Shown here piece after piece: positions 1 to 9,900 of a stretch of DNA of 64,000 nucleotides (the first letter of the stretch is position 1; each line of letters opens with the position of its first letter). The notes below the pieces were generated by a model that had not been told where the DNA came from, did not search any database, and was given only the letters and a program-made list of their open reading frames with translations. The DNA is from Zelopaecilomyces penicillatus (Eukaryota > Ascomycota > Sordariomycetes > Hypocreales > Pseudodiploosporaceae), in NCBI GenBank assembly GCA_005765155.1, contig VCCP01000003.1, forward strand, positions 6,262,001 through 6,326,000, in the 5' to 3' direction. The translations under genes were made by a program, and so were the position numbers.

Positions 1-129
1 TGATGCCCTGCTCATCAGATTGAGGCACTTGATGAGTTAGCGATGAAATGTTCAGATAAGATAGATGGTAAGATCAAACATACACGCCATAGCTAAAGTG
101 GCGAGAAGGGTGAGATACTGGAAGAGCAT
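1..129 (-). CDS. Small secreted cysteine-rich protein paralogue, 5' part only (cut by window edge)
   Basis: Only the start of the gene is visible. Exon 1 (129 down to 84, 46 nt) encodes a signal peptide MLFQYLTLLATLAMA. A GTATGT donor follows at 83, a GCTAAC branch site, and an acceptor at 28-29. Exon 2 (27 down to 1) continues in frame with Pro-Gln-Ser-Asp-Glu-Gln-Gly-Ile and runs off the window. The secreted protein at 2992-3423 has the same layout: signal peptide MLLQYIILAATLAVA, exon 1 also 46 nt, a phase-1 intron of nearly equal length (56 against 57 nt), and a similar Pro-rich acidic start of the propeptide. I therefore read this as a paralogue. Its cysteine region is outside the window. 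A TTAAATA element about 100 bp upstream (near 233-240) could be its TATA box. Function unknown. Confidence 0.6.
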
Positions 130-1232
130 ATTGGAAGATCGAGATGAGGGTTGACGGTGATGTGTTGAGAGGAAGCGTAAGATATGATTGATGAGAGGGG
201 GGTTTTCCTAGAGCCAGAGCCAGAGCCAGCGAGTATTTAAGATTTTTGGAGCAGCTATGTTAACAAAAAGCACAGGCCTAGCATTACAAACACCAGTGGC
301 AAATAAGAAGGGTATTGACCAGGCCGCAAAACATGAGTCGGTATCGGACCAGCTTCTAGTGGAGATTTCTTAATGGTGACAGCAAATACTCTATTAAGAA
401 GATGAGGGATCAGAGGGGGGGGGGGGATGCTCAATTTTCACAGCAGTTGTTTGTGAGAGCTGTGATTGATGGAACATGTTGCAATCTGACGTGAGATTGC
501 TCATGTAACACAACGATAAATGACCCTGATCAAGAGGTGAATGAATAACAAAACTCAAACTGGTCAATGAGCATTACCCCAATTAGTGATAAAGATTCGC
601 TGCTGTCTGGTGTGCGTGCGTCAATGTCTAATACTATGTCTAGTCTATCTCTTGGCATACATAGGTACTAAAAGCTTACAGCGCTGACAACGATGATTGC
701 GAACTTGTAGCCACGCGCAGGATGGTACGTGGGGATGTGCAAAAAGCATGGCCCTAGTTCTTTCGCTCTGGTTATGCAGAGAGAGCTCCTCGAATTCTAA
801 TTGATCAAGAGAGATTGGATGATAGTTGCCACGCTCCTTGTAGCGGTCGGACCCTTTTCTACCAATCTCTCTGAAGCCTAACAACTAGCTTATGCATGTT
901 AGATATTATAGGTCTTTGCTTTCTACAAGAAATTCTCATATTTATAAACAGTGCCTTTTTCTTTTTTTTTCTTTTTTCTTTCAAAAAAAGAAAAAGTATT
1001 CGATGCGATCAAGAACCCATGGAATGTCTGTAAGACTAACTGCGATTTTTAGTGGTTGACTATCTACACTACTACATACAATAACAGAAAAGTCCCAAAC
1101 GTAGATTACCCCATAAAATCATACAATCAAGTTCACCACCTTTGTCTTCTGTCTGTAGTTCTTCATCTTCTCAATGCCAACTAGGTAAGTGTGCTGTGAA
1201 ACACACACCTCAAAGCCCCAAAGGGGCTTGGT
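130..1232. other. Intergenic: promoter of the edge gene plus 3' flank of the knottin-like gene
   Basis: No supported gene. It holds three tandem GAGCCA units (211-228), a TATTTAA stretch at about 234-240, a G12 run (415-426) and a T/C-rich block around 957-983. A 79-codon open frame at 645-884 (minus) has no signal peptide or recognisable domain and was not called. Confidence 0.5.
415..426. repeat. Poly-G run, G12
   Basis: Uninterrupted run of G. It is the first of more than ten G or C runs of at least 12 in this window. Confidence 0.95.
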
Positions 1233-1775
1233 TTAGGAGCAAAAACCAAATAGACACATCCTACACCCGATCGCTATGCATGAAGGACCGGACTTGCATC
1301 CTCGTGTGTAACACGGAGCACGTGAAAACAATTGCTTCTTATCGTTGGAGGTAGTATCCTGTTTATCAAATGTACTCTTGATGTCAACAAGCACGTCATG
1401 AGCAGGATGAAAGAGCTCATGATCAGAAACGTCGGAGGGGCTCATGATCAAATCGATGCCACGGCGAGAGTTAGGTGGTGCTATTGCGGCTAACTGGCTG
1501 AGCTGAGCGTCATTTAGACGCACTGCATGCTTGACCGTGAAGTCTTCCGCAAAACCTCGCAAGACGCCATCTTTTCCAACATCGAAATACGCAGATTCTT
1601 TTTCATCCAGTTGATGAACGAGATCGACTGCATGCAACTCATTCTATAGAACAACATTAAGGCTTTGTATTGAATAACCAACTCCACACTTGGAACATAC
1701 CGTATCAATTTCAGCAGATACTAAGCCGAGTTGCTGGGCGAGGAGAGCAAGGATGCTGGCTGAGATCAACTTCAT
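1233..1775 (-). CDS. Small secreted precursor with knottin-like six-cysteine C-terminal tail
   Basis: Two exons: 1775-1701 and 1643-1233, with a 57-nt phase-0 intron (GTATGT...CTATAG), giving 161 residues. Residues 1-21 are a signal peptide (MKLISASILALLAQQLGLVSA, cut before Glu-Ile-Asp). Residues 22-133 have no cysteine and look like a pro-region, with Arg-Arg near residue 85 and Lys-Lys at 127-128. The chain then passes Ser-Arg at 132-133, a possible Kex2-type processing point. All six cysteines lie in the last 26 residues (136, 141, 147, 152, 155, 160), spaced C-x4-C-x5-C-x4-C-x2-C-x4-C. That fits the general spacing of inhibitor cystine knots. I do not recognise the family; function as effector, antimicrobial or signal is open. 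The gene lies between two paralogues of another secreted family and is divergent from the one at 2992. The start was chosen because the signal peptide begins there and splicing keeps frame. Confidence 0.72.
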
Positions 1776-2991
1776 GATGTTGGTGGAAAAGAAGAAGAAT
1801 GATGATGACTTCTTTTGGGAGAAGCTTGGTAAATGTGTACAAATTATTTGGGTTCTGAAGCTGCAAATAAAAAGAAAGTTTAATAAAATGCACAGAATAG
1901 ACTTAACGGTTTGCATTATATCTAATTTGTGTAAGTATATACAAAACAACCCCTATATTACCAGTTTCTTCGGATGCCCATTCATAGAAGCCTTTGGGTA
2001 ACTGGATCAACCACTGCCCCGTGCGCTTGTGTGAATAACAAGATAGGACAGATGTCGATCACGCTAAACCGGGTGCAGTATATGCGCACATAGATATCAT
2101 TTAGCGCGTAGATAGAATACACGGTTAGCAATATAAACTTTTTGTTTATTTGTCTTGCTCAGGCAGTCCCTTTTGTATAATGAGGCTAGTGCTTACATCG
2201 TTCTTTGTAAATGCATGCCGATTGGTGAATTTTGACAGAGACAAAAGTAGAGCACACGAAAAACCGTTTGTGGTAATTGCTGGATTGGAGTGTTTTTTTT
2301 AAAAGCAATGGTGAAGTTACTCACTCTGGTGATGTGTTCAGAATACCGGAAATCAAGTTTCGTCATCTTGAATAGTTAAGGTTTAGTATACGGACAGTAT
2401 ACATGACCATCTAGTAAAGGGACAAGTAGTGAAAAGTCAGAGTGTATAACTCACAAAACGTAACAGGTCACTTCACTCAGGTTCTTCATAAAGTGGTGAT
2501 CCTGATGATCCTGACTATTCGGGGGACCCTGATGGTCCAGTTTCAGCTGTTTAATTTCACTTCCTCTGCCACGTGCCCGTGTCGTTTTAACCAAGCCCTG
2601 GCCCGTCCTTTCGAGTCATGCCATGAAACCCATAATAACATCTTACTCCTTCCATATTAAGGCAACAGCTCAAACAACCATGTTTTTTATCCTTTCATAA
2701 AACAAGAGTTCAGCTATCAAAGCGTAAGTAGTGCTCACCTAAGATAAAGCTCCCAGGCAGCTGCAACACCACGCGCTTGTCGACATTCATAAACAATAAT
2801 TTGTAATCTGTTATCAAGTATGGCGTAGACACTGGCGTATTCCTGCGACGCACCACTGAAAGGTTATTTAAATATATCGGAATCTACTTTCTGGCAAATA
2901 TACCAAGACAGTTTAAGTTTCCTTCAGACTTCATTTGCCTTTTACTATCCACTCCACACATCCAACAAATTCACACCATTAATCTCACACC
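1776..2991. promoter_or_regulatory. Divergent promoter region between two secreted-protein genes
   Basis: About 1.2 kb of AT-rich DNA separating the minus-strand start at 1775 from the plus-strand start at 2992. A TTATTTAAATATAT stretch at about 2864-2877 sits roughly 120 bp before the plus-strand ATG and is a good TATA candidate. The last 60 bp before that ATG are rich in CA and CT, like fungal leaders. No coding sequence supported inside. Confidence 0.5.
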
Positions 2992-3423
2992 ATGCTTCTC
3001 CAATACATCATTCTTGCGGCAACTTTAGCCGTTGCCGGTGAGTTCCTTGTTTTCTCCATGCTTTTATCATGTCCCGCTCGCTGACCTAGGCCAGCACCTC
3101 ATCCTGAGGGCGAAATCACCAACATCAAACGAGGTGGCAACCGCCAAGCTGTCCTCCGTGACGGCACGGACTGCAGCGGAGACAACGTCGGCCAAAAAAA
3201 TAACTTTGGCTGCGATGGCACTTGCTATCGTTCTTCTGGCCCTGCTTTCAGTATCGCTCTTCAACAAGATACTACATCTGGCAAGAAGCCCACGGCAGAT
3301 ATCTTCTCAGACTATAACTGCCAGAACAAGATTACGCATGCTGGTATTCATAACGGTCAGCACTCTGGCTGCACCAACATTAATGGAGAGGGCCGTAGTT
3401 ATAGGGTTTATTACGGGTGTTAG
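2992..3423 (+). CDS. Small secreted six-cysteine protein with Kex2-type pro-peptide
   Basis: Two exons: 2992-3037 and 3095-3423, with a 57-nt intron (GTGAGT donor, CTGAC branch site, CCAG acceptor), giving 124 residues. The nearer acceptor (CTAG at 3089) would shift into a cysteine-poor frame. The CCAG acceptor gives a cysteine-rich frame ending at a clean TAG. Residues 1-16 form a signal peptide. A short pro-segment ends at Lys-Arg (27-28), a classic Kex2 site. The mature part has cysteines at 42, 55, 59, 91, 108 and 124, is rich in Gly, Asn and Ser, and ends Tyr-Tyr-Gly-Cys. No domain recognised. It is paralogous in its first exon to the partial gene at the left edge. Likely a secreted effector or antimicrobial-type protein, by inference only. 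Confidence 0.75.
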
Positions 3424-4191
3424 ACTGGATACTTGAGTGGTGCTGCTAGTTGCGGATCAATCGCGCCTTTAAGAAACACACACACGGATAATATGCATGT
3501 GAAGCTATATGGCAAGGCACTAGTTATATAGTCAAAGTTTCGCATCATCACTGAAGCAAAATATGCTCTGATCAACTGCAATATATACATCTTCCATGCC
3601 GATTGATGGGTTCCGCTAATGAAACAAGTCTAATAAAAACCGAGGCAAAACTGCTATTACCTCTAGTTCTTAGCTATTCCTTTACCATGTACGGTTGAGC
3701 TTTGTCTCGTACGTTTGAGCAAAGTTTCTGAGCTTACAGTTAGCAAATGTGAGGATTTTTGTGTGCGCGAGCATTTGTCCTACAAAAGGTGCTCCCCTTT
3801 TCCTGATGTAGAGCCACCTCCTTCCATATGGCCTTGTGTATTGTTTTGCAGCTTCATCTTTAGTAGCCTATGGAGTGGCAACGCAAACCTTGAGTGTAAA
3901 GTCTACACTTTGTTATTATCAAGTCAATAAATGCAACTAAGTTTTAAGTAGCATAATTAGGGTGATGGTTGATAAAGAATTATAACTTCCATTTATAATG
4001 CTATAATAGTAAAGACAGATTCTCATCAAAAGTTATTTGACAAAACAAAATATAAAACGAACGATGTACCGTCCAACAAAGGTAGAGTTTGAACTCGCTC
4101 AATCTGTACTTCGGCTTATCATTTCATCATTGCAGACACAGACTTTCTCTGCACCCTTCTAGCCATTTATCCAGCCCAGTCCAGCCCTAGT
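3424..4191. other. 3' flanks of two convergent secreted-protein genes
   Basis: About 770 bp between convergent stops. AT-rich, with AATAAA-like stretches (for example near 3632 and 3926). No coding sequence supported. Confidence 0.5.
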
Positions 4192-4527
4192 TCAGTGCTT
4201 GAGCTTGCATCTCAACGATTGAAACGACTGCCCCGAGAACCAACTTGACGCGCAATTATTATTCCCAGAGGTAACCACTCGTTTGTCCCCCCGGCACCCC
4301 CTTTGTGTGTAAAACGTGCATTCGCACCGCAACCCTTCTTGCTGGCAGTCGGAGATGTTTGCACTTCTGGAGTCGCCAATCTCGTAGTCGTAACACTCGT
4401 TGTGGTTAGGTGGGTGGGCGTAGTTGAGGAACCCCTGGCAGCCACCACTGGCATAGTAATTGATTTTTAGGTAGTCTGCCGAGACGGCTGTGAGGAGGGT
4501 GGCGAATGCCAATGATGAGAAATGCAT
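4192..4527 (-). CDS. Small secreted eight-cysteine protein with two similar halves
   Basis: Single exon, 111 residues. Residues 1-17 are a signal peptide ending Ala-Val-Ser-Ala before Asp-Tyr-Leu. Cysteines lie at 30, 45, 61, 68, 70, 78, 92 and 107. The mature protein reads as two repeats: residues 24-61 and 72-107 each begin with aromatic-Tyr, then Gly-Cys-(Gln/Arg)-Gly, then an Asn-rich turn before a central Cys, then Ser residues and a closing Cys. Spacings are C-x14-C-x15-C and C-x13-C-x14-C. This aromatic/Gly-x-Gly plus Ser layout recalls beta-gamma-crystallin-like repeats, as in some secreted microbial proteins, but that is a guess from pattern. An Asn-Ile-Ser glycosylation site is at 57-59. 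Function unknown. It lies next to other secreted-protein genes. Confidence 0.75.
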   Translation of the reverse strand: MHFSSLAFATLLTAVSADYLKINYYASGGCQGFLNYAHPPNHNECYDYEIGDSRSANISDCQQEGLRCECTFYTQRGCRGDKRVVTSGNNNCASSWFSGQSFQSLRCKLKH

Positions 4528-5755
4528 CGTTGAGAGGTAGGGGGGTTTGTGTTCGTGGATAGTATAATGAGCAGTGGCAGGATGGCTCTGTTATCAAGAC
4601 TCAGGCCTCACAAGACTACAACATTCTCGTGGACAGTTACGTCGAACTGTACCTTCTTATAGGAAAGAAACTGCCAAGAGTTTCCAATACTTCTAATTGC
4701 CTAGTTCTCACAGCGGTCTACTCAACCACAAAGCCCCCAGACTATTATTTTAGATTCTGCTGTTAGTAGCTAGTGAGGTCTCACTGATCGGACAGCCCAC
4801 TCAGATTTGCCCCCTCACACGCCGCTCAGACACCAGCTTCTCCATGCTGAAGAGTTATGAATGGCATGGATGGCATGAACTGCCGATAGGATAACGTGCA
4901 GACGTGAGAAAACAGTGCTGACAGGTTGGACGGACCGAGTACAATTGAACCTATGGTTTCCTAACCTGGGTCGTAAAAAGATAGAACCTATCCACTTTGG
5001 TTACCTGGGGACATCCCGCCGCGGTTTCTTCTTCGTTCTTTCCATCGACATTTTGTTAAACTGGACAAAAGGGGAGGAGTTTGACGTGCCAGTCATCCAG
5101 AAATAAGCAAGAAACAAGCTTCTCCCCGAACCTACCAACCCTTTCCCTTTGTCTATTGCTTGCTTCAGACTCCAAGAGAATCTCATATGGGTTGGAACAC
5201 GTCACATATGCAACCACGATGAGAGAATAAAATATAAAAAAAGTTGTATAATAAACTTCGCTAGCCGAAACTTGCATCAATACTCCCCCCAAAACATAAA
5301 AGTATCAAAAGACGCTGTGTATAGAAAAAACCCCTCATACCCCACAACAACAGCGAAAAAGGGGGAACAGCTCTCTACCTGTTCATGCGTACGTACTGGT
5401 ACAACGGCAACATCTTTGAAAACGCATTGACAAAAAGAAGAATCCCTCTTTGTCCCGCCATCCTCGTCCTGAGAAATAAAGCAGCAATTGTAAAGGGATG
5501 TAAAGGGGGGTATAACATGGTCCAGATGAATTTTTCCTCCCTGAAAAGCAACCAACCAAATAAAACCCATACCAATGGAACAAGGGCCTTGTCCCGTCCC
5601 AAGGCGTCACAAAAAACAACAGAATGACTGACAACCCGCAATTCGAGATCAAACCCCCTACTCCATCCAATACTCACACCAAAAATTAACTCCGACTCCA
5701 GTGCAATACCCGATTGGGGAAACGGGAGCTTCAGCAGCATAATTTCCCATCTGTA
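4528..5755. other. Promoter of the eight-cysteine gene and 3' flank of the transporter
   Basis: About 1.2 kb with overlapping short open frames on both strands (5001-5740), none with a signal peptide, domain or splice structure. I see no gene. Confidence 0.5.
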
Positions 5756-8700
5756 TCAGTGGAACTTTCCTATCCGGGGGCCAAAATACTCCCCAGCGGC
5801 CAACGTCTTCAGCGTGCATCCGTTATCCTCGCAGCCCTGGTCTGAGACCTGGTTACCCCACCATTCAAGTTCGACTTCGGTGTATTGAAGAGTGAAGAAA
5901 ATGATGATGCCAGATATGGCAATGCCACAGGACCAAGCTGCCGACAAGACAAAGTTGTACTACAGACATGTTAGTAAGGCTCTTGGTGGAAGAAACGCGC
6001 CGCTCAATTCACGTGAGCAGCGGTACGAAAGCTTTCAAACTTACCTTGGACCAGAAGCCAACGAATCGCGTCTTGAGATATACCCAAGAAAAGTACGCAA
6101 TAGGCACGGAGGGCCAGACGTAGGACAGGTTGTACGGAGCCCAAACTATGCCCCCGTACATGATAGCCACAGGATGGATTTGGCGGGTCCATGTCCAATG
6201 CGGAAACCTCTTGTTCAACAACCAAAAGAATACCACAATGGCAATGCCCAGCGGGAACCCAATCAAAATCTCGCTGTATTGTCCCTCGTGCCCGAAGGTT
6301 TTCTGGGGGCCAACTGTACCCCAAAGGACCGATGCTGTGAAAAAGGTATTGACACCGGGGCAAGTCAGCTTGTATTGCGCATCGGGTGTGCACACGCCAT
6401 CTATACTCTTCATCTGGAAATTCAATACTCCAATGCAGATGATGGTGCTGAAGAAGGTGGCAATCATCTGCGCAGCAAAGGTCTGACGCGGCGGGATTTT
6501 GACGTAGTGCGCCAGTTTCAAGTCATTGCAGAACCAAACCGCGTGGGCGCAAGTAACATATCCAAAAGACTTGAAGTAGTTCATGGCGAGAGCGTTGCCA
6601 TCCACAAAAGAACCACCAATAAATTCAGCAAGCACGTTGAGAGTAACCTCAATGCCCGTCATGGCCTTGATGATGCCGACAGGAATAACAAAAATCACAC
6701 ACAGCGCCAGGCCATAAAACACTACACCGGGTGAGGTGTGGGTGGTCCAGCCAGTTATACCACCAATTCCCAATGCGATGGCCACGACAAGGCAGATCAT
6801 ATACCACCACTCTGGCACCTCAGAATAGGATCTCATCAGGCGGTTGTGAACATCTAGAACGCGCTCCTCCTGAAGAGGAGTCTTCTTCCGGAAGCTGTTG
6901 TAAAGTCCCTTGAAGCCCAAGACAATTTCATGGCGATGGTACAAGACGGCATAGGTAAGGGTGGAGGTGTAGATACCGAAGAAGAACATATAAATAACAA
7001 GATTTCCGGCGCCCAGAAACGGAGGTGAGTATGCACTATACTTTTCTTGGTCGAACAAGCCTTGCTCGTCCGTTGCCATGGAAATATTGTATAGTTTTCC
7101 AAAATGGTCGTAGACACGATTGGTGTTGATGGGGATGTAGCCAGTTTCATACACATTGCCGTACCAGAGACCGACGACTACCCAGAACGAAATGAAGACG
7201 CCGAGGAAACGATTGACGGTACTGAAAAAGGGGACCATGAGCGGATCTGCAGCGTCCCACAACAAGACGTTCCAATCCCAAGTAGGAAAGGGGTTGACGC
7301 CAAGGCCGTAATTGATGCCGGTGATGACATTCAGGTCGCGGTTATTAGGACTAATCCAGCTCATCCAATTGAACTTGGACAAAGATGTCCAAAGATAATT
7401 GGGAAGCCAAAACCAGATAAACATGGCACCAAACATGATGTAGAAGAACTTGATGCGCGAAATGCGCCAGATTTTGCGGAAAGGGCCTTCGACATGAGGG
7501 TTGGCTTCGGTATGGAAGGCGGAGTTGAGAGCGATGGTAACGAGCGACGCTGGCCAGACGCAGTAGGAGGGATAAACGAGGAAGCGACGGCAGATCCCAG
7601 CCATACCATAGCCAATGAAGTTGGTTGCGAGAGCAATGAGCAGCTGGTAGGCAAAGTGCGAAGCATATGGCTGGTCAAAGTACTGGGGGAGATATTGGAC
7701 CCATATGATTAAGTTGGTATACGGGGTGTTGTAAGCAACGTTGGCCATGATGGTGATGAGCATATGTTCCTTCTTAGTGAAAGGTCCTGGGTTGAGAGAA
7801 TGGTAGATGCCAAAGAGAGTGAAACCCTTTTCCGGGAGCCAGGTCTCGGCAGCTTTGCCAACGGGATACGCCAGCAGCTGGGCAACATTTGCCATGACGC
7901 GGATGGCAGGCTGGCGGATGTCGAAAAGCTGGTTGATAAAGGCCAAGAGGAAGCTGAAAAGGAGCCCAATGGCCCAGCTGCGGATGGTGGAACAGGGAAT
8001 GGTTGGGTCATCCTTGTTGCTGACAACGGCGCGGACTTCAGCGTAAGGGCTATTGCAGGTGATGAGAGCGGCTTCGAGTTTCATCTCTTGAATCAGATGT
8101 TGATGCCTCTCGGGGTGCGAAAAGACGGATTCGTTTTCGAGGAACATCTTGATCTTCATGATGACGGCTGAAGGAAAATTGTGGTCCTTTTCGTGGATGC
8201 GGTAGACGCGGATCATGATGTCGTGGACTTCTTCGAGCGTGTATTGAGATGCCAGTTCCTTGGCTTCGAGCAGGTCATCTTCGGTGACGTTGAGGTCGTG
8301 TTCGGTGGCGGCTTGGGAAAGGTGATAATCGCGATCGTCTTCATCGTATGAGAAGGGTTCCTGTGACAAGACAGTCAGTTGCTAGCCTTGGGAGATACAA
8401 TCGTTCAATGCGCCATTCGCCCAATCCCACGTCTCTTTTTCCGACACAACGGTTCCTATTCACAAACTTCATGATTGATATTCCTGTAGAGAAACCATCA
8501 TTCATCGTCGTCCGTTTGCCCCCCCCCCCCCCCCCCCCCCAATTGGCAGTTTGCAAGCCGCAAGCCCACACAGACAACCGGCGTATGAGTGTTGCGAAGA
8601 AGCCATGGGACAAGGCATTTATCTATCTGTCTGGATCCTTACCGAATGAGCCTCGGACTTGACGGTTACGTTATCGACCATGGACGGGCGCGAAGAGCTC

Positions 8701-8777
8701 ATCGGCGACGGGTTCGAGTTGGCCGGTCTCTTCTCAGCCACCCCGCTCGCGGCAGCGCTCTTCTCGTCGGCGACCAT
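5756..8777 (-). CDS. OPT-family oligopeptide transporter
   Basis: Three exons: 8777-8643, 8360-6045 and 5959-5756, with introns of 282 nt (8361-8642, GTAAGG...CACAG with CTGAC branch) and 85 nt (5960-6044, GTAAGT...CTGTAG with ACTAAC branch). Product 884 residues, the usual size for fungal OPTs. OPT proteins are plasma-membrane proton-coupled symporters of small peptides or glutathione-like substrates. The two hallmark motifs of the peptide-transport clade are visible: Asn-Pro-Gly near residues 235-237 and Lys-Ile-Pro-Pro-Arg near 666-670. About a dozen or more hydrophobic segments fill residues 170-835. The N-terminus (1-150) is hydrophilic and cytosolic in type. Residues 818-884, in the last exon, carry the final membrane segment and a Cys-containing tail. 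The start at 8777 has a good context (GTCATGG), but the frame stays open upstream. Orthology to OPT1 or OPT2 cannot be settled by eye. Confidence 0.92.
8519..8540. repeat. Poly-C run, C22, inside transporter intron 1
   Basis: Uninterrupted C on the plus strand, hence G22 in the pre-mRNA of the minus-strand transporter gene. It lies within the first intron. Confidence 0.95.
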
Positions 8778-9900
8778 GACGGCAGCGGGCGGAGGCGGCG
8801 ACGCTGAAGCGAAAGGAATCCAGAGCTGTGGTGATGGGGCTCGAGTCGGAGCGCTATGGGCGATGGGGGGAGGAGTCGTGGCCGACGAAGTCGAATGGAG
8901 GAGGGAGGAAGACGACAGAGGCGAAGACGTTTGGTGTGTGAGGACGTGGTCGTGGATGGATGTGTCGTGTGGAATTCGGGGGGGCCCAGCGGATTGGACG
9001 CTCAGACAACGAGTTACCTCAGTGGACAAGTACAGCGATGTACCTACGAGACAGCACAGCGCAGCGGTGCAGTCAGCGCACAGCAGCATGTACACGTTCT
9101 GTACTGTTGAAATTTGAGGCCTGCAACGCTGTGAGGCAGTGCTGGCGTAGGTACCCGAGAGTGCACTGAGTTTGCCAGTGTAGATGAACGGCAATGCTAT
9201 CCGAAAAAGGCGGGGGCCCTAGCCAGTGTGACGAATCAACGCTCGATTCCCATGCCAGTCTACAGGGTAGTGCCACTATCCCACAGTGCCTACAGCACCC
9301 AGAGGCTACTTGGGGGAGACCTGTGTTTGTTTGGCCAGCCCTACACTGCTTATGGAATGTGGTATCAGCAGCTGAGTACACCACGGGTAGAGCCCGAGGT
9401 ATTTCCGACCCAGCACAGGTTGCATGCAAGACAAGTTTCTCATCACCATGACCGGCACATCAACAAAATGTGAGATTGCCATGTTCAAGTACTAATTACA
9501 TTACCCACGGTATGATGTGTCATCCATTGTCCAGGTGTCGTGTTCTTGAGGATTCGGTTCAAAGGGCCATGATGCGACTACATCGAATCATCAGGCGTCT
9601 TCCAAGCTCCGTCCTTATTAGATGCCAATTCAATTCCCTGTCGCTGTGAATACGAGTCGCCGACCCCCACCAGGCAACACAGTTTACGAACTGGCCATTG
9701 CTGTTTGGCTTCGAACCTGGACTAGTGCAGCCATACCGACACCAAGCCGACACCATGCGTACAACTCGACATATATGAATCGGCTCCCGGCAACTAGTGA
9801 CGAGGAATGTTGATGCGTTTGGTGTTCGAAAGGCGTAATGCCGCCCCGCCCAACCCGGCAAACCCGGCTTCGGCGGCATGAAGCGTAAAGCGCCGATTCC
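8778..9900. promoter_or_regulatory. Upstream region of the OPT transporter
   Basis: The first 400 bp upstream of 8777 are CT-rich on the coding strand and open in frame, so the leader or an alternative start could lie here. No other gene supported. Open frames at 8659-9117 (plus) and 9073-9429 (minus) lack domains. Confidence 0.4.

Noticed and set aside
645..884. 79-codon minus-strand frame near the left edge
   Set aside because: Two Cys pairs but no signal peptide and no splice partner; not enough to call a gene.
3032..3436. Alternative hydrophobic frame over the secreted gene at 2992
   Set aside because: It needs the CTAG acceptor and loses all cysteines. The CCAG acceptor gives signal peptide, Kex2 site and six cysteines.
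5892..8171. Several open frames antisense to the OPT gene (280, 202 and 135 codons)
   Set aside because: Shadows of a well-supported coding exon on the other strand.
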